A program made the translations under genes and the position numbers. A stretch of DNA of 64,000 nucleotides from Pseudolachnospira sp051055405 (GTDB taxonomy: Bacteria > Bacillota > Clostridia > Lachnospirales > Lachnospiraceae). Each line of letters begins with the position of its first letter. The stretch's first letter is position 1. Of the stretch, positions 35,286 through 43,975 are shown piece after piece. Under the pieces are notes generated by a model. The model had not been told where the DNA came from and made no database searches. It was given only the letters and a program-made list of their open reading frames with translations. The DNA lies in NCBI RefSeq assembly GCF_051055405.1, contig NZ_CP167068.1, positions 1,798,001 through 1,862,000 of the forward strand, read 5' to 3'.

Positions 35286-36017
35286 TCAAAAAACGATTTT
35301 CTGGACCGCAGCCAGCACCAGCTTTTCGCACAGATAGCTTAAAATCAGAACCACCGCCGTCCATGCAAACAAGTCCGCCGTTTCCAGATAAATCTTCGCC
35401 TGATAAAGCTGCTCTCCGATAGAAAAAGCAGGAACGCCGATCACTTCCGCCGCCACGCCTGCTTTCCAGCTCATCCCCACCGCCAACCGGCACGCATTTA
35501 CCAAAAAAGGGGCTGATGCCGGACGGTAAAAATACCAAAACCGTTTCCACCCCCGAATCCGGAAGACGTTCGCCATCTCGATCAGCTGCCAGTCCGTATT
35601 TTTTAGCCCTGCCTGAACATTCAGCGCAATGACCGGAAAGGCCACCACAAAGACAACCAAAACCGACAGTTCCGAGGAACCGATCCAGATCAAAGCCAGG
35701 ATGACGAAGGATGCTACCGGCACTGTTTTCAACAGAGAAATCATCGGCGACAACAGTTCTCCCAAAAAAGGAAACCGGTAAGACAGACCTCCGATCAGGC
35801 TCCCTCCCACCATCGCCAGCAAAAATCCACCGCCAATCTTTGCCAAGGAAAGGAAAATCGTTTTCCAGAACTCCAACGTTGGCAGCAGCCGAACGAGGGA
35901 TTCTATCACCTGGATGGGACCGGCAAAAATCAGGGAATTCGCAATCAAAAGGCTGGCCGCCTGCCAGACAGCCAGCCAAAATAGCAGGATGAAAATTTTT
36001 TTCAGGCTTTTCTTCAT
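35286..36017 (-). CDS. ABC transporter permease, NitT/TauT type
   Basis: Inner-membrane permease of 243 residues with about six helices and the ABC coupling motif EMANVFRIRGWKRFWYFYRPASAPF near residues 140-165. AAAGGA lies 9 bases before the ATG chosen at 36015-36017. It lies between the substrate-binding lipoprotein and the ATPase in one transcript, with 15 bases to the former and 90 to the latter. Confidence 0.9.
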   Translation of the reverse strand: MKKSLKKIFILLFWLAVWQAASLLIANSLIFAGPIQVIESLVRLLPTLEFWKTIFLSLAKIGGGFLLAMVGGSLIGGLSYRFPFLGELLSPMISLLKTVPVASFVILALIWIGSSELSVLVVFVVAFPVIALNVQAGLKNTDWQLIEMANVFRIRGWKRFWYFYRPASAPFLVNACRLAVGMSWKAGVAAEVIGVPAFSIGEQLYQAKIYLETADLFAWTAVVLILSYLCEKLVLAAVQKIVF

Positions 36018-36032
36018 CCACATTCCTTTCTC

Positions 36033-37142
36033 TTACCGAAGACCTGACGCATACATTTCCGTGCTGGGCGCTTCGCCGCCAACCGCCGCCGGATTTTCTT
36101 CATAGAGGGCTTGTAAATAACCTGCCAGCGCCTGAATCATATCCATGCCGTCCAGATAGGTGATACCGCACTTCGGAATGGCTTTCTCTGCCACTGGCGC
36201 TTTTGCCACAATGCCGAGGGCTGCGATCATCTCAGCCGCCTCCGCCGGATTTTCATTGGTATAAGCCGCGGACTTCTCGTGCTCCTCCATAAAACGAATC
36301 ACAACGTCCGGATGTTCTTCCAAAAACGCGTTGCGTACAATCGTAACGCCAGTTACCAGAGAACTCGGCATTTCACTCTCTTTCTGAGCTGTTTCCCACT
36401 CTTTTCCCAAATCCAAAACCACGTTCAGGCCTTCCGTCTGGGAACAAGCAACCGTCACAAAAGGCTGAGGAAGCAATCCGATAGCGGAATCATCCTGAGC
36501 CAACATGGATACTACCTCGGTGGCTTCCGACTTATATTCCATTTTAACATCCTCGACGCTAAGGCCATTGGCTTTCAGCAAGTACTGGAACACATAGTCC
36601 GGCGTGGTTCCTTTTCCTGTCAGATAAATGGTCTTTCCTTTTAAATCCTGGATGGACTGGATAGAATTATCTTTTGCCACCACATAAAGCACGCTAAGGG
36701 TGTTAATATCAATCACCGAAATATTCGTGTTTTTATTGTACAAAATCGCCGCTATGTTGGCCGGTACCAGGGCAATATCCAAATCTCCCTTTACGATCGC
36801 GGCCGTCAGCGCATCCGCGGCGGTCTCCATCTGGAAATACATATCCGGGTTGTTCTGCATCATAGAAACCAGCCCCATGGAGGTGGGTCCTTTCAAGGAA
36901 CCAATGCGTACAACGGCATCTTCCGGAGCAATGGCCGCCGCTGTAGTTTCTGCCGCAGTCGTCGCTTCCGTAGCTGCTGCCGTCGTAGTCTCCGCCGCTG
37001 TGGTAGTTGCTTCCGTGGTGACAGCCGTTGTTGTTTTCGAGCCTGTCTCCGCCGCTCCAGTCGCCTCTTTGCCGCTGCCGCAGCCGGTAAGGAGACCTGC
37101 CGCCATGGTCAATGCCAGGCAAAATGCTACTGCTTTTTTCAT
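36033..37142 (-). CDS. ABC substrate-binding lipoprotein, NitT/TauT type
   Basis: Extracytoplasmic receptor of 369 residues. Residues 1-21 are a lipoprotein signal (AGLLTGCGSG lipobox). A Thr/Ala/Glu-rich low-complexity linker follows (about 30-75), then a type II periplasmic binding fold (about 80-360) starting VRIGSLKGPTSMGLVSMM. It resembles NMT1/SsuA-like proteins; the ligand is unknown. It overlaps the TM1266-like gene by 4 bases (ATGA), which ties that small protein to this importer. Confidence 0.9.
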   Translation of the reverse strand: MKKAVAFCLALTMAAGLLTGCGSGKEATGAAETGSKTTTAVTTEATTTAAETTTAAATEATTAAETTAAAIAPEDAVVRIGSLKGPTSMGLVSMMQNNPDMYFQMETAADALTAAIVKGDLDIALVPANIAAILYNKNTNISVIDINTLSVLYVVAKDNSIQSIQDLKGKTIYLTGKGTTPDYVFQYLLKANGLSVEDVKMEYKSEATEVVSMLAQDDSAIGLLPQPFVTVACSQTEGLNVVLDLGKEWETAQKESEMPSSLVTGVTIVRNAFLEEHPDVVIRFMEEHEKSAAYTNENPAEAAEMIAALGIVAKAPVAEKAIPKCGITYLDGMDMIQALAGYLQALYEENPAAVGGEAPSTEMYASGLR

Positions 37143-37423
37143 TTCGTATCCTCCTCGTCATCTACTGCGCACTGAAAATGTCTGGCGGAATAAATGGTTT
37201 TGGTCTGTACCCCTGGCAACATGCCGATTTTTCCAGACAAAGCGCTGATCACCGGCGCCGGCGCTTCTACCGCTACGCTGATAATCGAGACGCCCCTTTC
37301 CCGATGGGGAATCCCCATCCGGCCCAATATGTAATCTCCATACTGGTGTAGAATCTCATTTAGCTTTCCTGTCGAAGACAATTCTTCCACCATAATCCCA
37401 ACCAATGCGATTCTTGTCTCCAT
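37139..37423 (-). CDS. TM1266-like putative regulator (ACT/ferredoxin-like fold)
   Basis: A 94-residue protein matching the iron-only hydrogenase system putative regulator family (TM1266): it starts METRIALVGIMVEELSSTGKLNEILHQYGDYILGRMGIPH and contains VSIISVAVEAP and SGKIGMLPGVQTKTIYS. The family has an ACT-like or NikR-C-like fold and is often near [FeFe]-hydrogenase maturation genes; none are here. AGGAGG lies before the ATG. It is first in the importer operon, behind a 245-base leader. Confidence 0.85.
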   Translation of the reverse strand: METRIALVGIMVEELSSTGKLNEILHQYGDYILGRMGIPHRERGVSIISVAVEAPAPVISALSGKIGMLPGVQTKTIYSARHFQCAVDDEEDTK

Positions 37424-37668
37424 CGCTTCCTCCTTTCGCGCTCGTGTGCATCTTTAGCGGAGCGCTTTTTTATTCTATAGGAAATGGGGGCGGAATTTCC
37501 TATAGAATAAAAAAGCCGTTACCGGAAACCCCGGCGCTCCAAAAGGAGACAGCCAGGTCGTCCCAGCAACGGCCTCTGTCTATGCTGCTTTTGTTTCCGC
37601 CTTTTCTCTCAGGACGAACCTTCGAGGGTCAGTACGCTAATTGTCACGTCCATATATTTTGGACTGCT
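37424..37668 (-). promoter_or_regulatory. Structured leader with terminator and overlapping anti-fold
   Basis: About 245 bases between the inferred transcription start and the TM1266-like gene. Near the 3' end lies a terminator-like hairpin, GCCG...CGGC with an inner CCGG/CCGG (37515-37535), followed by six U. That U-tract is itself the 5' arm of a long perfect stem with TTTTTTATTCTATAGGAAAT at 37465-37485 and 37494-37514, and GGAGCGC/GCGCTCC (37459-37465, 37534-37540) closes the whole. The 5' part contains GTCC/GGAC and GGCC hairpins. Attenuation or a riboswitch is likely; I cannot name a class. Confidence 0.55.
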
Positions 37669-37674
37669 GACAAA

Positions 37675-37703
37675 AGTATAACAAACTTTTCTTTCGATTG
37701 CAA
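37675..37703 (-). promoter_or_regulatory. Promoter of the TM1266-ABC operon
   Basis: TTGCAA (37698-37703), 17-base spacer, TATACT (37675-37680), about 250 bases before the first gene and 30 bases past the AbrB-type transporter gene, so the operon starts independently. Confidence 0.75.
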
Positions 37704-37733
37704 GTATTTCCTAGCGTTTTCCCAAAAGCTGCA

Positions 37734-38795
37734 CTAAACAAACCAATTCTGTACTACCACTATTACTGTTGGATAAAGAGAAATCACCATCAATAAACGC
37801 AGGATATGAATGGCAGTCACCACGGCAGTATCGGCTCCCACGTCGGCGGATACCATAATCATATCGCTCAAACCACCAGGCGCACAGGCATACATTGCCG
37901 TCTTAATATCCACTTTGGAAATTTTTACCATTGCCATTCCCATAAATAGATTTGTTGCCACCATCATAAACAGCATTCCAATTGCTGGTATCAAAATCAA
38001 ACGCATCTCCTGCATTTCCGCCAAGCCAACGCCTGACCCCACATAAGCCCCTGCCAAAGTCTGGACGACGAACACAAAAGCCGAAGGTAAAGAGATCGTG
38101 TACCCCAAAGTCGCCAGTATGCACGTAGAAAGCATCGGACCCACCATGGTAGCTGCCGGAACGCCGATCCACACAAACAATTTTGCTGCGCAAAACGCGC
38201 AGACCAGAATCAAAAGGAAACGCTGAGGGCTGCTGTTTTCCGCCGTCTTTGCCACCTTTCTTCCTTTCGTGCCTTTCCCTGCCCTTGGATCAATCGTCTC
38301 ACCGCCAACTTTTTTGCAAACATACCGGATAATAAAAGGGAGTCCAGCAACCGCAAAAGTAAAACGCATCACCTGCATAGCCGCTACCTTGGCGGGATCT
38401 CCTCCCACATCCATAGCCAAAAGCGTCATTTCTTGCGTTCCGCCCGGAGCTGTTCCCAAAAAGCAGGTAGCAAAGTCTAACGATGTTGTCTGTGCCAAAA
38501 CAAATCCGATAAACATGCCAAAAGTAAGCATCCCAATCAGCGCAACCAACGCTCCCCAGACAGAATGGCGCAGCGCCTTCAGATCCTGTAGACGAATTCC
38601 CGATCCAATATAAATACCGGCCAATAGACGGACATAAAAGGAAAGCTCCGAGGGAAAAAATCCTCGATCCGTAAAGGCATTCAAAAGCATTACGGCTAAA
38701 ATGCCTCCGATCATTCCCGGCGCTGGAAAATGCAACTTTTTTGCAATCACAGCGCCTATCGCCGCTACTAGTATGGTTGCTGTAAAATTAATCAT
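37734..38795 (-). CDS. AbrB-family membrane transporter
   Basis: Integral membrane protein of 353 residues with about ten helices and two internally similar halves (AGIYIGSGIRLQDLKALRH and AGAYVGSGVGLAEMQEMRL), each followed by APGGTQEM or APGGLSDMI. This duplicated APGG(T/L)xxM pattern is the AbrB (formerly ammonia monooxygenase-like, PF05145) family, putative transporters or regulators of unknown substrate. GGAG lies before the ATG. It follows the carboxylesterase gene by 28 bases, probably in one transcript. Confidence 0.88.
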   Translation of the reverse strand: MINFTATILVAAIGAVIAKKLHFPAPGMIGGILAVMLLNAFTDRGFFPSELSFYVRLLAGIYIGSGIRLQDLKALRHSVWGALVALIGMLTFGMFIGFVLAQTTSLDFATCFLGTAPGGTQEMTLLAMDVGGDPAKVAAMQVMRFTFAVAGLPFIIRYVCKKVGGETIDPRAGKGTKGRKVAKTAENSSPQRFLLILVCAFCAAKLFVWIGVPAATMVGPMLSTCILATLGYTISLPSAFVFVVQTLAGAYVGSGVGLAEMQEMRLILIPAIGMLFMMVATNLFMGMAMVKISKVDIKTAMYACAPGGLSDMIMVSADVGADTAVVTAIHILRLLMVISLYPTVIVVVQNWFV

Positions 38796-38823
38796 AATCT
38801 ACTCCATTTTTCCATCTATACGC

Positions 38824-40242
38824 TTACTGCAGCGCATAAGGGATCTCATTTCGCCGAAGCTGCTCCACCTTTCTCTTTTGTTCATCGGTCAACGCTAACG
38901 CCTCCATGTGGCGTTGTTCTGCAATCATCAGCATTTCCCGCTTTTCTTCCGTATAAGGGGACCACTCAGCAAAACCTTCCCCATTGGGATTCCCGCATTT
39001 TGCAAAATTTGCCCACCGTTCCGCCAACTCATTGGACAACTCAAAATCAAATCCATTGTATGGCCTTTGGGAACGAACCAATGTCTGGAAAACATAATGG
39101 TGTTCCACCGAATGGTGAGCCGATTCCGCTCCCGGAGGAACATAGGTAAAATGATATAGGTAACTTGGCTTTCTCCCCAATTGAAGTTCATTTTCAGCCC
39201 ATGCCAAATTTGCCACCATGGTCCGCTCTCCCTCTCCCTGTGTAGAGCCCAACAGATAATCGATTTCCGGGTGCTTCCCTTCTATAAATTGCTGGAGGGG
39301 GGACTGAGGCAGCACAAAGCCGTCCACATTGGGCGTAAAGCGCGGATACACTTTACCACCAATTCCGATTTTCTCCATGGACTCATCCACCAGCGGAATC
39401 GCAGCAAACGCTTCATAGCCGTTCTGCAGTTCCTCCGCCGACGCAGCACGCGCCTCCGCCAAGGAGGAATAGCCCATATACTGGAAAAATCGCTGTCCCA
39501 ATTCCTGTGAGCGCTCCGGTGAAGTTCCCCAATAGGAGAACACCGGCCGAAATCCGCCGCCGGACTGCATAATCGCTCTCTGGAATAAACCTTTTGACAA
39601 AGGAGAGGCGCACATGTATTCCGTACCGGCAGCCCCGCCGGACTGACCCGACAAAGTAATGCATTCCGGATCGCCGCCAAAAGCAGCAATGTTTCGTTTT
39701 ACCCACTGAATCGCCGCAAGCTGATCGCGAAGCCCATAGGCCCCGGAACCCTCTCCAGATTCCGCGGAAAGTTCCGGATGCGCCAAAAAGCCAAAAACAG
39801 CTAATCGATAGGCAATCGTGACAAAAATCACATTTCTCTTTGCATATGCCTCTCCGTCATACGCATTGAGATAACTATATCCCGAATTGTATCCGCCGCC
39901 ATGGATATAAACTACAACGGGAAGCTTATCCTCCGGAGTTTTCGCCGGAGTCCAGACATTTAAATAAAGGCAATCCTCGCTGCGCTGATAATTTCCCACA
40001 TAAAATTCGCTTCCAATGATTCCTCCGCCTTCCGATACGCGCCCGCTCTGCATGCCTATATTGGCAAATTTGTAGCACTGACGCACCCCTTCCCAGGGCT
40101 CCGCCGGTTTTGGCGCTCTCCAGCGAAGCTCCCCAACGGGGGGCGCCGCAAAGGGAATCCCCCGAAATATACTGACCGCCTGATTTGCCGCCGGCAAACC
40201 CTCTACCCATCCGGTCTCTGTTTTTGCAACTAATAATGCCAT
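38824..40242 (-). CDS. Type B carboxylesterase
   Basis: Alpha/beta hydrolase of 472 residues. The oxyanion motif is IHGGGYNSG (about 114-121) and the nucleophile S201 sits in LSGQSGGAAG, so the classical GESAG elbow is GQSGG here. The family N-terminal pattern FRGIPFAAPPVGELRWRAP is clear; the acid and histidine lie further on, the latter probably in SAHHSVEHHYVF. No signal peptide, so it works in the cytoplasm. AAGGAGG lies before the ATG. It may process a compound imported by its operon neighbours. Confidence 0.92.
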   Translation of the reverse strand: MALLVAKTETGWVEGLPAANQAVSIFRGIPFAAPPVGELRWRAPKPAEPWEGVRQCYKFANIGMQSGRVSEGGGIIGSEFYVGNYQRSEDCLYLNVWTPAKTPEDKLPVVVYIHGGGYNSGYSYLNAYDGEAYAKRNVIFVTIAYRLAVFGFLAHPELSAESGEGSGAYGLRDQLAAIQWVKRNIAAFGGDPECITLSGQSGGAAGTEYMCASPLSKGLFQRAIMQSGGGFRPVFSYWGTSPERSQELGQRFFQYMGYSSLAEARAASAEELQNGYEAFAAIPLVDESMEKIGIGGKVYPRFTPNVDGFVLPQSPLQQFIEGKHPEIDYLLGSTQGEGERTMVANLAWAENELQLGRKPSYLYHFTYVPPGAESAHHSVEHHYVFQTLVRSQRPYNGFDFELSNELAERWANFAKCGNPNGEGFAEWSPYTEEKREMLMIAEQRHMEALALTDEQKRKVEQLRRNEIPYALQ

Positions 40243-40315
40243 AAAATACCTCCTTCTTCTATCTCAAAACAAGCGTTTTTCCTTCTATTTCAGGAAAAAA
40301 GCGTTAAAAAATAAA

Positions 40316-40345
40316 GGCCACCATGAAAAGAGTATCACGGTGGCC
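40316..40345 (-). terminator. Terminator of the Dpp/Opp operon
   Basis: GGCCACC-N16-GGTGGCC stem followed on the minus strand by TTTATTTTTT. It lies 60 bases past the binding-protein stop. A second hairpin (GCGTTTTTCC/GGAAAAAAGCG, near 40273-40302) lies between it and the esterase gene, so esterase expression may depend on readthrough. Confidence 0.85.
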
Positions 40346-40405
40346 TCTCATACCACTCGGTTTAAAACGTGCTTACAAGCTTATACAGATAGCTGCCGAA
40401 TCCTG

Positions 40406-42004
40406 CTATTTTTTAAACTCTTCGGTGTATACAAAGCCTCCCGGCTTTACTGTGGAACGATTTACCGTAAAGTTTTCAATTCCCTTTTTGTAAGCATAGT
40501 ACTCTTTCATGTTTACCATGCAGTACATCGGAATCAAATCTTCCTCAAACATCTTCAGCAGTTTTTCCAATACTTCGGGATCTCCATACTTCACGCCCTC
40601 TTCCACCAACGCCTGCATCTCCTCATTGTGGATAAACGTCCGATCGCCGGAACGGTTGTCAAACTGATTGTTAAACAAAATCATAATCGTACCGTCCGCT
40701 TTAAAGTTGTTGATCAGAATATCCCAACCGCCTTTTTCATCCAGAAGCGTTGTCTGGAATACCGCGCTCTCATAGGAAACAATATTCATGGTAATTCCCA
40801 CTTCCGCCAGACACGACTGAACGACCAATACTGCCGCGTTTCGCTGTGCATCTTCATCTACAATCAAATTAATCGTGACACCGTCTGCATATCCGGCTGC
40901 AGCCAAATATTCTTTTGCCTTCTCTACATCGTGGGCATACAAAACTCCATCCTGTTTCAAAGACTCCGACCACTCATCATTATCCGGAGTAATCGTACTA
41001 TACGCCGGTTCTCCATAGCCGCGATAGCCAACCGCCGCCACAGCCTCCGTATCGATCGCATAACAAATTGCTTTTCTCAGATTTGCGTCCTGACACACGG
41101 AATTTTCAGAGCAGTTAAAATACAATGCTGCAGTTCGAGTTGTCGAAGCGGAATCCAGAACAAAGCCTTCATTCGCCTCTAAACGCTCCAAGTCGCTGCT
41201 GGGAACGTCGTATAGGAAATCCACTCCGCCAGTCTCCAACTCAATGGTTCTCTGGGTAGCTTCTGTAATCACCCGATATACGATCGTATCTACATTCTGC
41301 TCTCCTTCATCCCAGTAACCATCGAACTTTTCAAAGGTCAGGCTGCTGCCCAATACCCAATCCGTCAATTGATAAGGGCCCGTTCCAATGGGTTTTCCCG
41401 TCATTTGATCCGGATCCGCTTCATAAGCGGCTTTGCTGGTAATAGCAACGCGGACTAAATCATTCATATAAAAGATACTCGGCCCGGAATACGCCAGAAC
41501 AAGCGTGTAATCATCTTTTATTTCACACTGATCGAACAAAATATTTTTTACATTTCGGGCAAATCCAGGGGAATCTTTGGCGGACTCAAGACTAAATAAG
41601 CAATCTTCCGCTTTCATTTCATCCCCGTTGTGAAATTTGACGCCTTTCCGAAGATTCAGCTGCAAATGGGTCTCATCCAGCCAATCCCAGCTCTCCGCCA
41701 AACAGGGAACGATCTCTGCTCCTACCGGTTTCGCCAAGGTTTCATAGCATACCTCCCGGACACGCAGCATGGAAACCGAATTTTGGTTCCAGGGATTCAT
41801 ATCGCCGGGATCCGCTGTGATTTCCACAATAATTTTATCCGCTGCAACAGAATCTACTTTCTCCGGCGTCGCTCCCTCTGTGGTCTTAGGATCGCCACTT
41901 TCTGTCTTACCTACCGTCTCTTTCGTGTCTCCTCCGCAGGAGACAAGGGACACTGCCATGCTGGCCGCCAAAAGACATGCCAACGCTTTTTTCATCCATT
42001 TCAT
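40406..42004 (-). CDS. Peptide/nickel-type ABC substrate-binding lipoprotein (DppA/OppA-like)
   Basis: Extracytoplasmic SBP family 5 receptor of 532 residues. Lipobox SLVSCGGD lies at about residues 19-26. A short Thr/Glu/Ser-rich linker follows, then the SBP_bac_5 fold (about 75-530) with VCYETLAKPVGAEIVPCLAESW and LNLRKGVKFHNGDEMKAEDC, both family hallmarks. It is the last gene of a five-gene importer operon rather than the first. Ligand unknown (dipeptide, oligopeptide or nickel chelate). A terminator follows. Confidence 0.93.
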   Translation of the reverse strand: MKWMKKALACLLAASMAVSLVSCGGDTKETVGKTESGDPKTTEGATPEKVDSVAADKIIVEITADPGDMNPWNQNSVSMLRVREVCYETLAKPVGAEIVPCLAESWDWLDETHLQLNLRKGVKFHNGDEMKAEDCLFSLESAKDSPGFARNVKNILFDQCEIKDDYTLVLAYSGPSIFYMNDLVRVAITSKAAYEADPDQMTGKPIGTGPYQLTDWVLGSSLTFEKFDGYWDEGEQNVDTIVYRVITEATQRTIELETGGVDFLYDVPSSDLERLEANEGFVLDSASTTRTAALYFNCSENSVCQDANLRKAICYAIDTEAVAAVGYRGYGEPAYSTITPDNDEWSESLKQDGVLYAHDVEKAKEYLAAAGYADGVTINLIVDEDAQRNAAVLVVQSCLAEVGITMNIVSYESAVFQTTLLDEKGGWDILINNFKADGTIMILFNNQFDNRSGDRTFIHNEEMQALVEEGVKYGDPEVLEKLLKMFEEDLIPMYCMVNMKEYYAYKKGIENFTVNRSTVKPGGFVYTEEFKK

Positions 42005-42020
42005 AATTTATCCTCCTTTT

Positions 42021-42971
42021 TTATTCCAACATTTCATGAACTCGTCCGCAAGCCACGAAATGTTGATTCTCTACCTCTGCCAATACCTGGGGCTGATGAC
42101 ACGCTTCCACCGCATGGGGACAACGAGCCGCAAATCGGCAGCCTGGTTTGGGATCCACCGGTGAAGTAACTTCCCCTTTCAGCAGGATCCGTTCACGCTT
42201 TGCTGTAATGTCCGGAATCGGAATCGCAGAAAGCAATGCTTTTGTGTAAGGATGCATAGGACGCACAAACAGTTCCTTGGCCGGGCTTTTCTCCACCACT
42301 TGCCCCAAATACATCACACAAATTTCATCAGAAATATAACGAACGACGGAAAGATCGTGAGTAATAAAAATATAGGTCAACTTTCTTTCCTCTTGAAGAT
42401 CCTGCATCAAATTCAAAATTTGCGCCTGGATCGAGACATCCAGCGCGGATACTGGTTCGTCGCAGACAATCAGCTTGGGATTTAGCGCCAGCGCTCTGGC
42501 AATTCCAATCCTCTGCCTTCGTCCTCCGTCCAGTTCATGAGGATAAGAATTTCTTAGCCTTTCAGCCAATCCGACCGTTTCCATCAGTCGTTCCGTCCGG
42601 CTTTCCACTTCTTCTTTCGTATAACGTTTGGAAAGCTTCAAAGGTTCCCGAATGGTTTCACTGACCGTCATTCTTGGATCCAGGGAAGAAAAGGGATCCT
42701 GGAAAATAATCTGCATATTTTCTCTAGCCTCACGCAAAGTTTTTCCTTTGGCATGAGTGATATCGTTTCCTTCAAACAAGATCTTTCCATCCGTGCTATC
42801 AATTAACTGCAGAATCGTTCTCCCCAGCGTCGATTTTCCACAACCAGATTCTCCGACTACCCCCAATGTTTTTCCTGCTTCCAGGCGAAAGCTAACGTCG
42901 TCCACCGCGTGCAGAAGTCCTCGCGGCGTCTCAAAATATTTTTTTAAGTGCTGGATTTCCAAAATAGCCAA
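42021..42971 (-). CDS. Dipeptide/oligopeptide ABC ATPase (DppF/OppF-like)
   Basis: Second ATPase of the importer, about 316 residues. Walker A GESGCGKST, signature motif present as the variant LDGGRRQR, Walker B IVCDEPVSALDVS and the C-terminal oligopeptide transporter region with its cysteine cluster (PKPGCRFAARCPHA...C, C...GRVHE). I set the start at the TTG 42969-42971, with AAGGAGG overlapping the previous gene's stop; a GTG 24 bases upstream lacks a ribosome site. The signature Ser is replaced by Asp in LDGG, which is common in neither OppD nor OppF and may be worth checking. Confidence 0.9.
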   Translation of the reverse strand: MAILEIQHLKKYFETPRGLLHAVDDVSFRLEAGKTLGVVGESGCGKSTLGRTILQLIDSTDGKILFEGNDITHAKGKTLREARENMQIIFQDPFSSLDPRMTVSETIREPLKLSKRYTKEEVESRTERLMETVGLAERLRNSYPHELDGGRRQRIGIARALALNPKLIVCDEPVSALDVSIQAQILNLMQDLQEERKLTYIFITHDLSVVRYISDEICVMYLGQVVEKSPAKELFVRPMHPYTKALLSAIPIPDITAKRERILLKGEVTSPVDPKPGCRFAARCPHAVEACHQPQVLAEVENQHFVACGRVHEMLE

Positions 42972-42975
42972 TGTA

Positions 42976-43962
42976 TCATCCCTCCTTCTTTCCACACCGG
43001 TTACAACGCACTCGATGTCCTGGAGAAACCTCCATGTCTAAGATCTGCTCCTTTTTACAGGCATCCGTGGCATAGGGACAACGGGGCGCAAACTTACATC
43101 CCTCCGGCAGCGCCGCCGGATTCGGCGTCATTCCCGGAATGGGATGCAGGCGCTTTTCCTCCCCAGTCAAACTGGGAAGAGAGCCAAACAGGCCTTCCGT
43201 ATAGGGATGGCGGGCATCCTGAAAAATATCCCAGGCGGTTCCCATCTCCACAATTTCTCCCGCATACACAATGGCCACCCGATCACAGACTTCTGCGACG
43301 ATCCCCAAATCATGGGTAATCATAATCATGGACGTCTGCAGTTCTTTTTTCAATTTCTGCATCATATCCAGCACCTGCGCCTGAATCGTAACATCCAAAG
43401 CCGTCGTCGGCTCGTCGGCCAACAACAACTGCGGATTGCAGGCCAGGGCCATCGCAATAACAACTCTCTGCTTCATTCCTCCGGAAAACTGATGCGGGTA
43501 TTCCGAAAAACGGTCTTCCGGAATTCCAACCATCTCCAGCATCTTCCTTGCCATTTCTCCCGCTTTGCGGCGCGATACTTTTTCATGAAGCTTGATTACC
43601 TCCGCGATCTGCTCGCCAACGGTAAATATAGGATTCAACGCTGTCATGGGATCCTGGAAAATCATAGAAATCTGTTTTCCACGGATTTTTCGCATGGCGG
43701 GCTCTGACAAAGCGAAAAGGTTCTTCCCGTCCAGATAAATCTCTCCGCCTTTTACTTTCGCCGGCGGATCGGGTAAGATTTTCAAAATAGAGCGGGCAAT
43801 TGTTGTTTTTCCTGCTCCCGTCTCGCCAACTAATCCCAGGGTTTCTCCCTTATTCAAGGTAAAAGAAACACCATTGACTGCCTGAACGATTTCACCTCCC
43901 GCATGGTATTCCACAGCGAGATCTTTCACTTCCAGCAAAGGCCATTCTTTCTCTGTCTTCAT
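42976..43962 (-). CDS. Dipeptide/oligopeptide ABC ATPase (DppD/OppD-like)
   Basis: First ATPase of the importer, 328 residues. Walker A GETGAGKTT, signature FSGGMKQR, Walker B LLADEPTTALDVT, H-loop MITHDLG, and the C-terminal OppC-family extension with the CxxxxxC cluster CKFAPRCPYATDACKKEQI that in this family can bind Fe-S or metal. It ends inside the ribosome site of the following ATPase. Normal length. Confidence 0.95.
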   Translation of the reverse strand: MKTEKEWPLLEVKDLAVEYHAGGEIVQAVNGVSFTLNKGETLGLVGETGAGKTTIARSILKILPDPPAKVKGGEIYLDGKNLFALSEPAMRKIRGKQISMIFQDPMTALNPIFTVGEQIAEVIKLHEKVSRRKAGEMARKMLEMVGIPEDRFSEYPHQFSGGMKQRVVIAMALACNPQLLLADEPTTALDVTIQAQVLDMMQKLKKELQTSMIMITHDLGIVAEVCDRVAIVYAGEIVEMGTAWDIFQDARHPYTEGLFGSLPSLTGEEKRLHPIPGMTPNPAALPEGCKFAPRCPYATDACKKEQILDMEVSPGHRVRCNRCGKKEG

Positions 43963-43975
43963 ACCGCTCTCCTCC

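Noticed and set aside
35161..36021. 286-residue minus-strand frame overlapping the permease
   Set aside because: Another frame of the permease gene; the permease reading has membrane helices and the ABC coupling motif, this one has neither.
37540..37668. Naming the leader as a guanidine (ykkC) or TPP riboswitch
   Set aside because: Only short motifs resemble these classes and the conserved core boxes are missing, so it is reported as unclassified.
40340..41182. 280-residue open frame on the plus strand
   Set aside because: It is antisense to the peptide-binding lipoprotein gene and its product is low in plausible domains; the minus-strand gene has clear family motifs.
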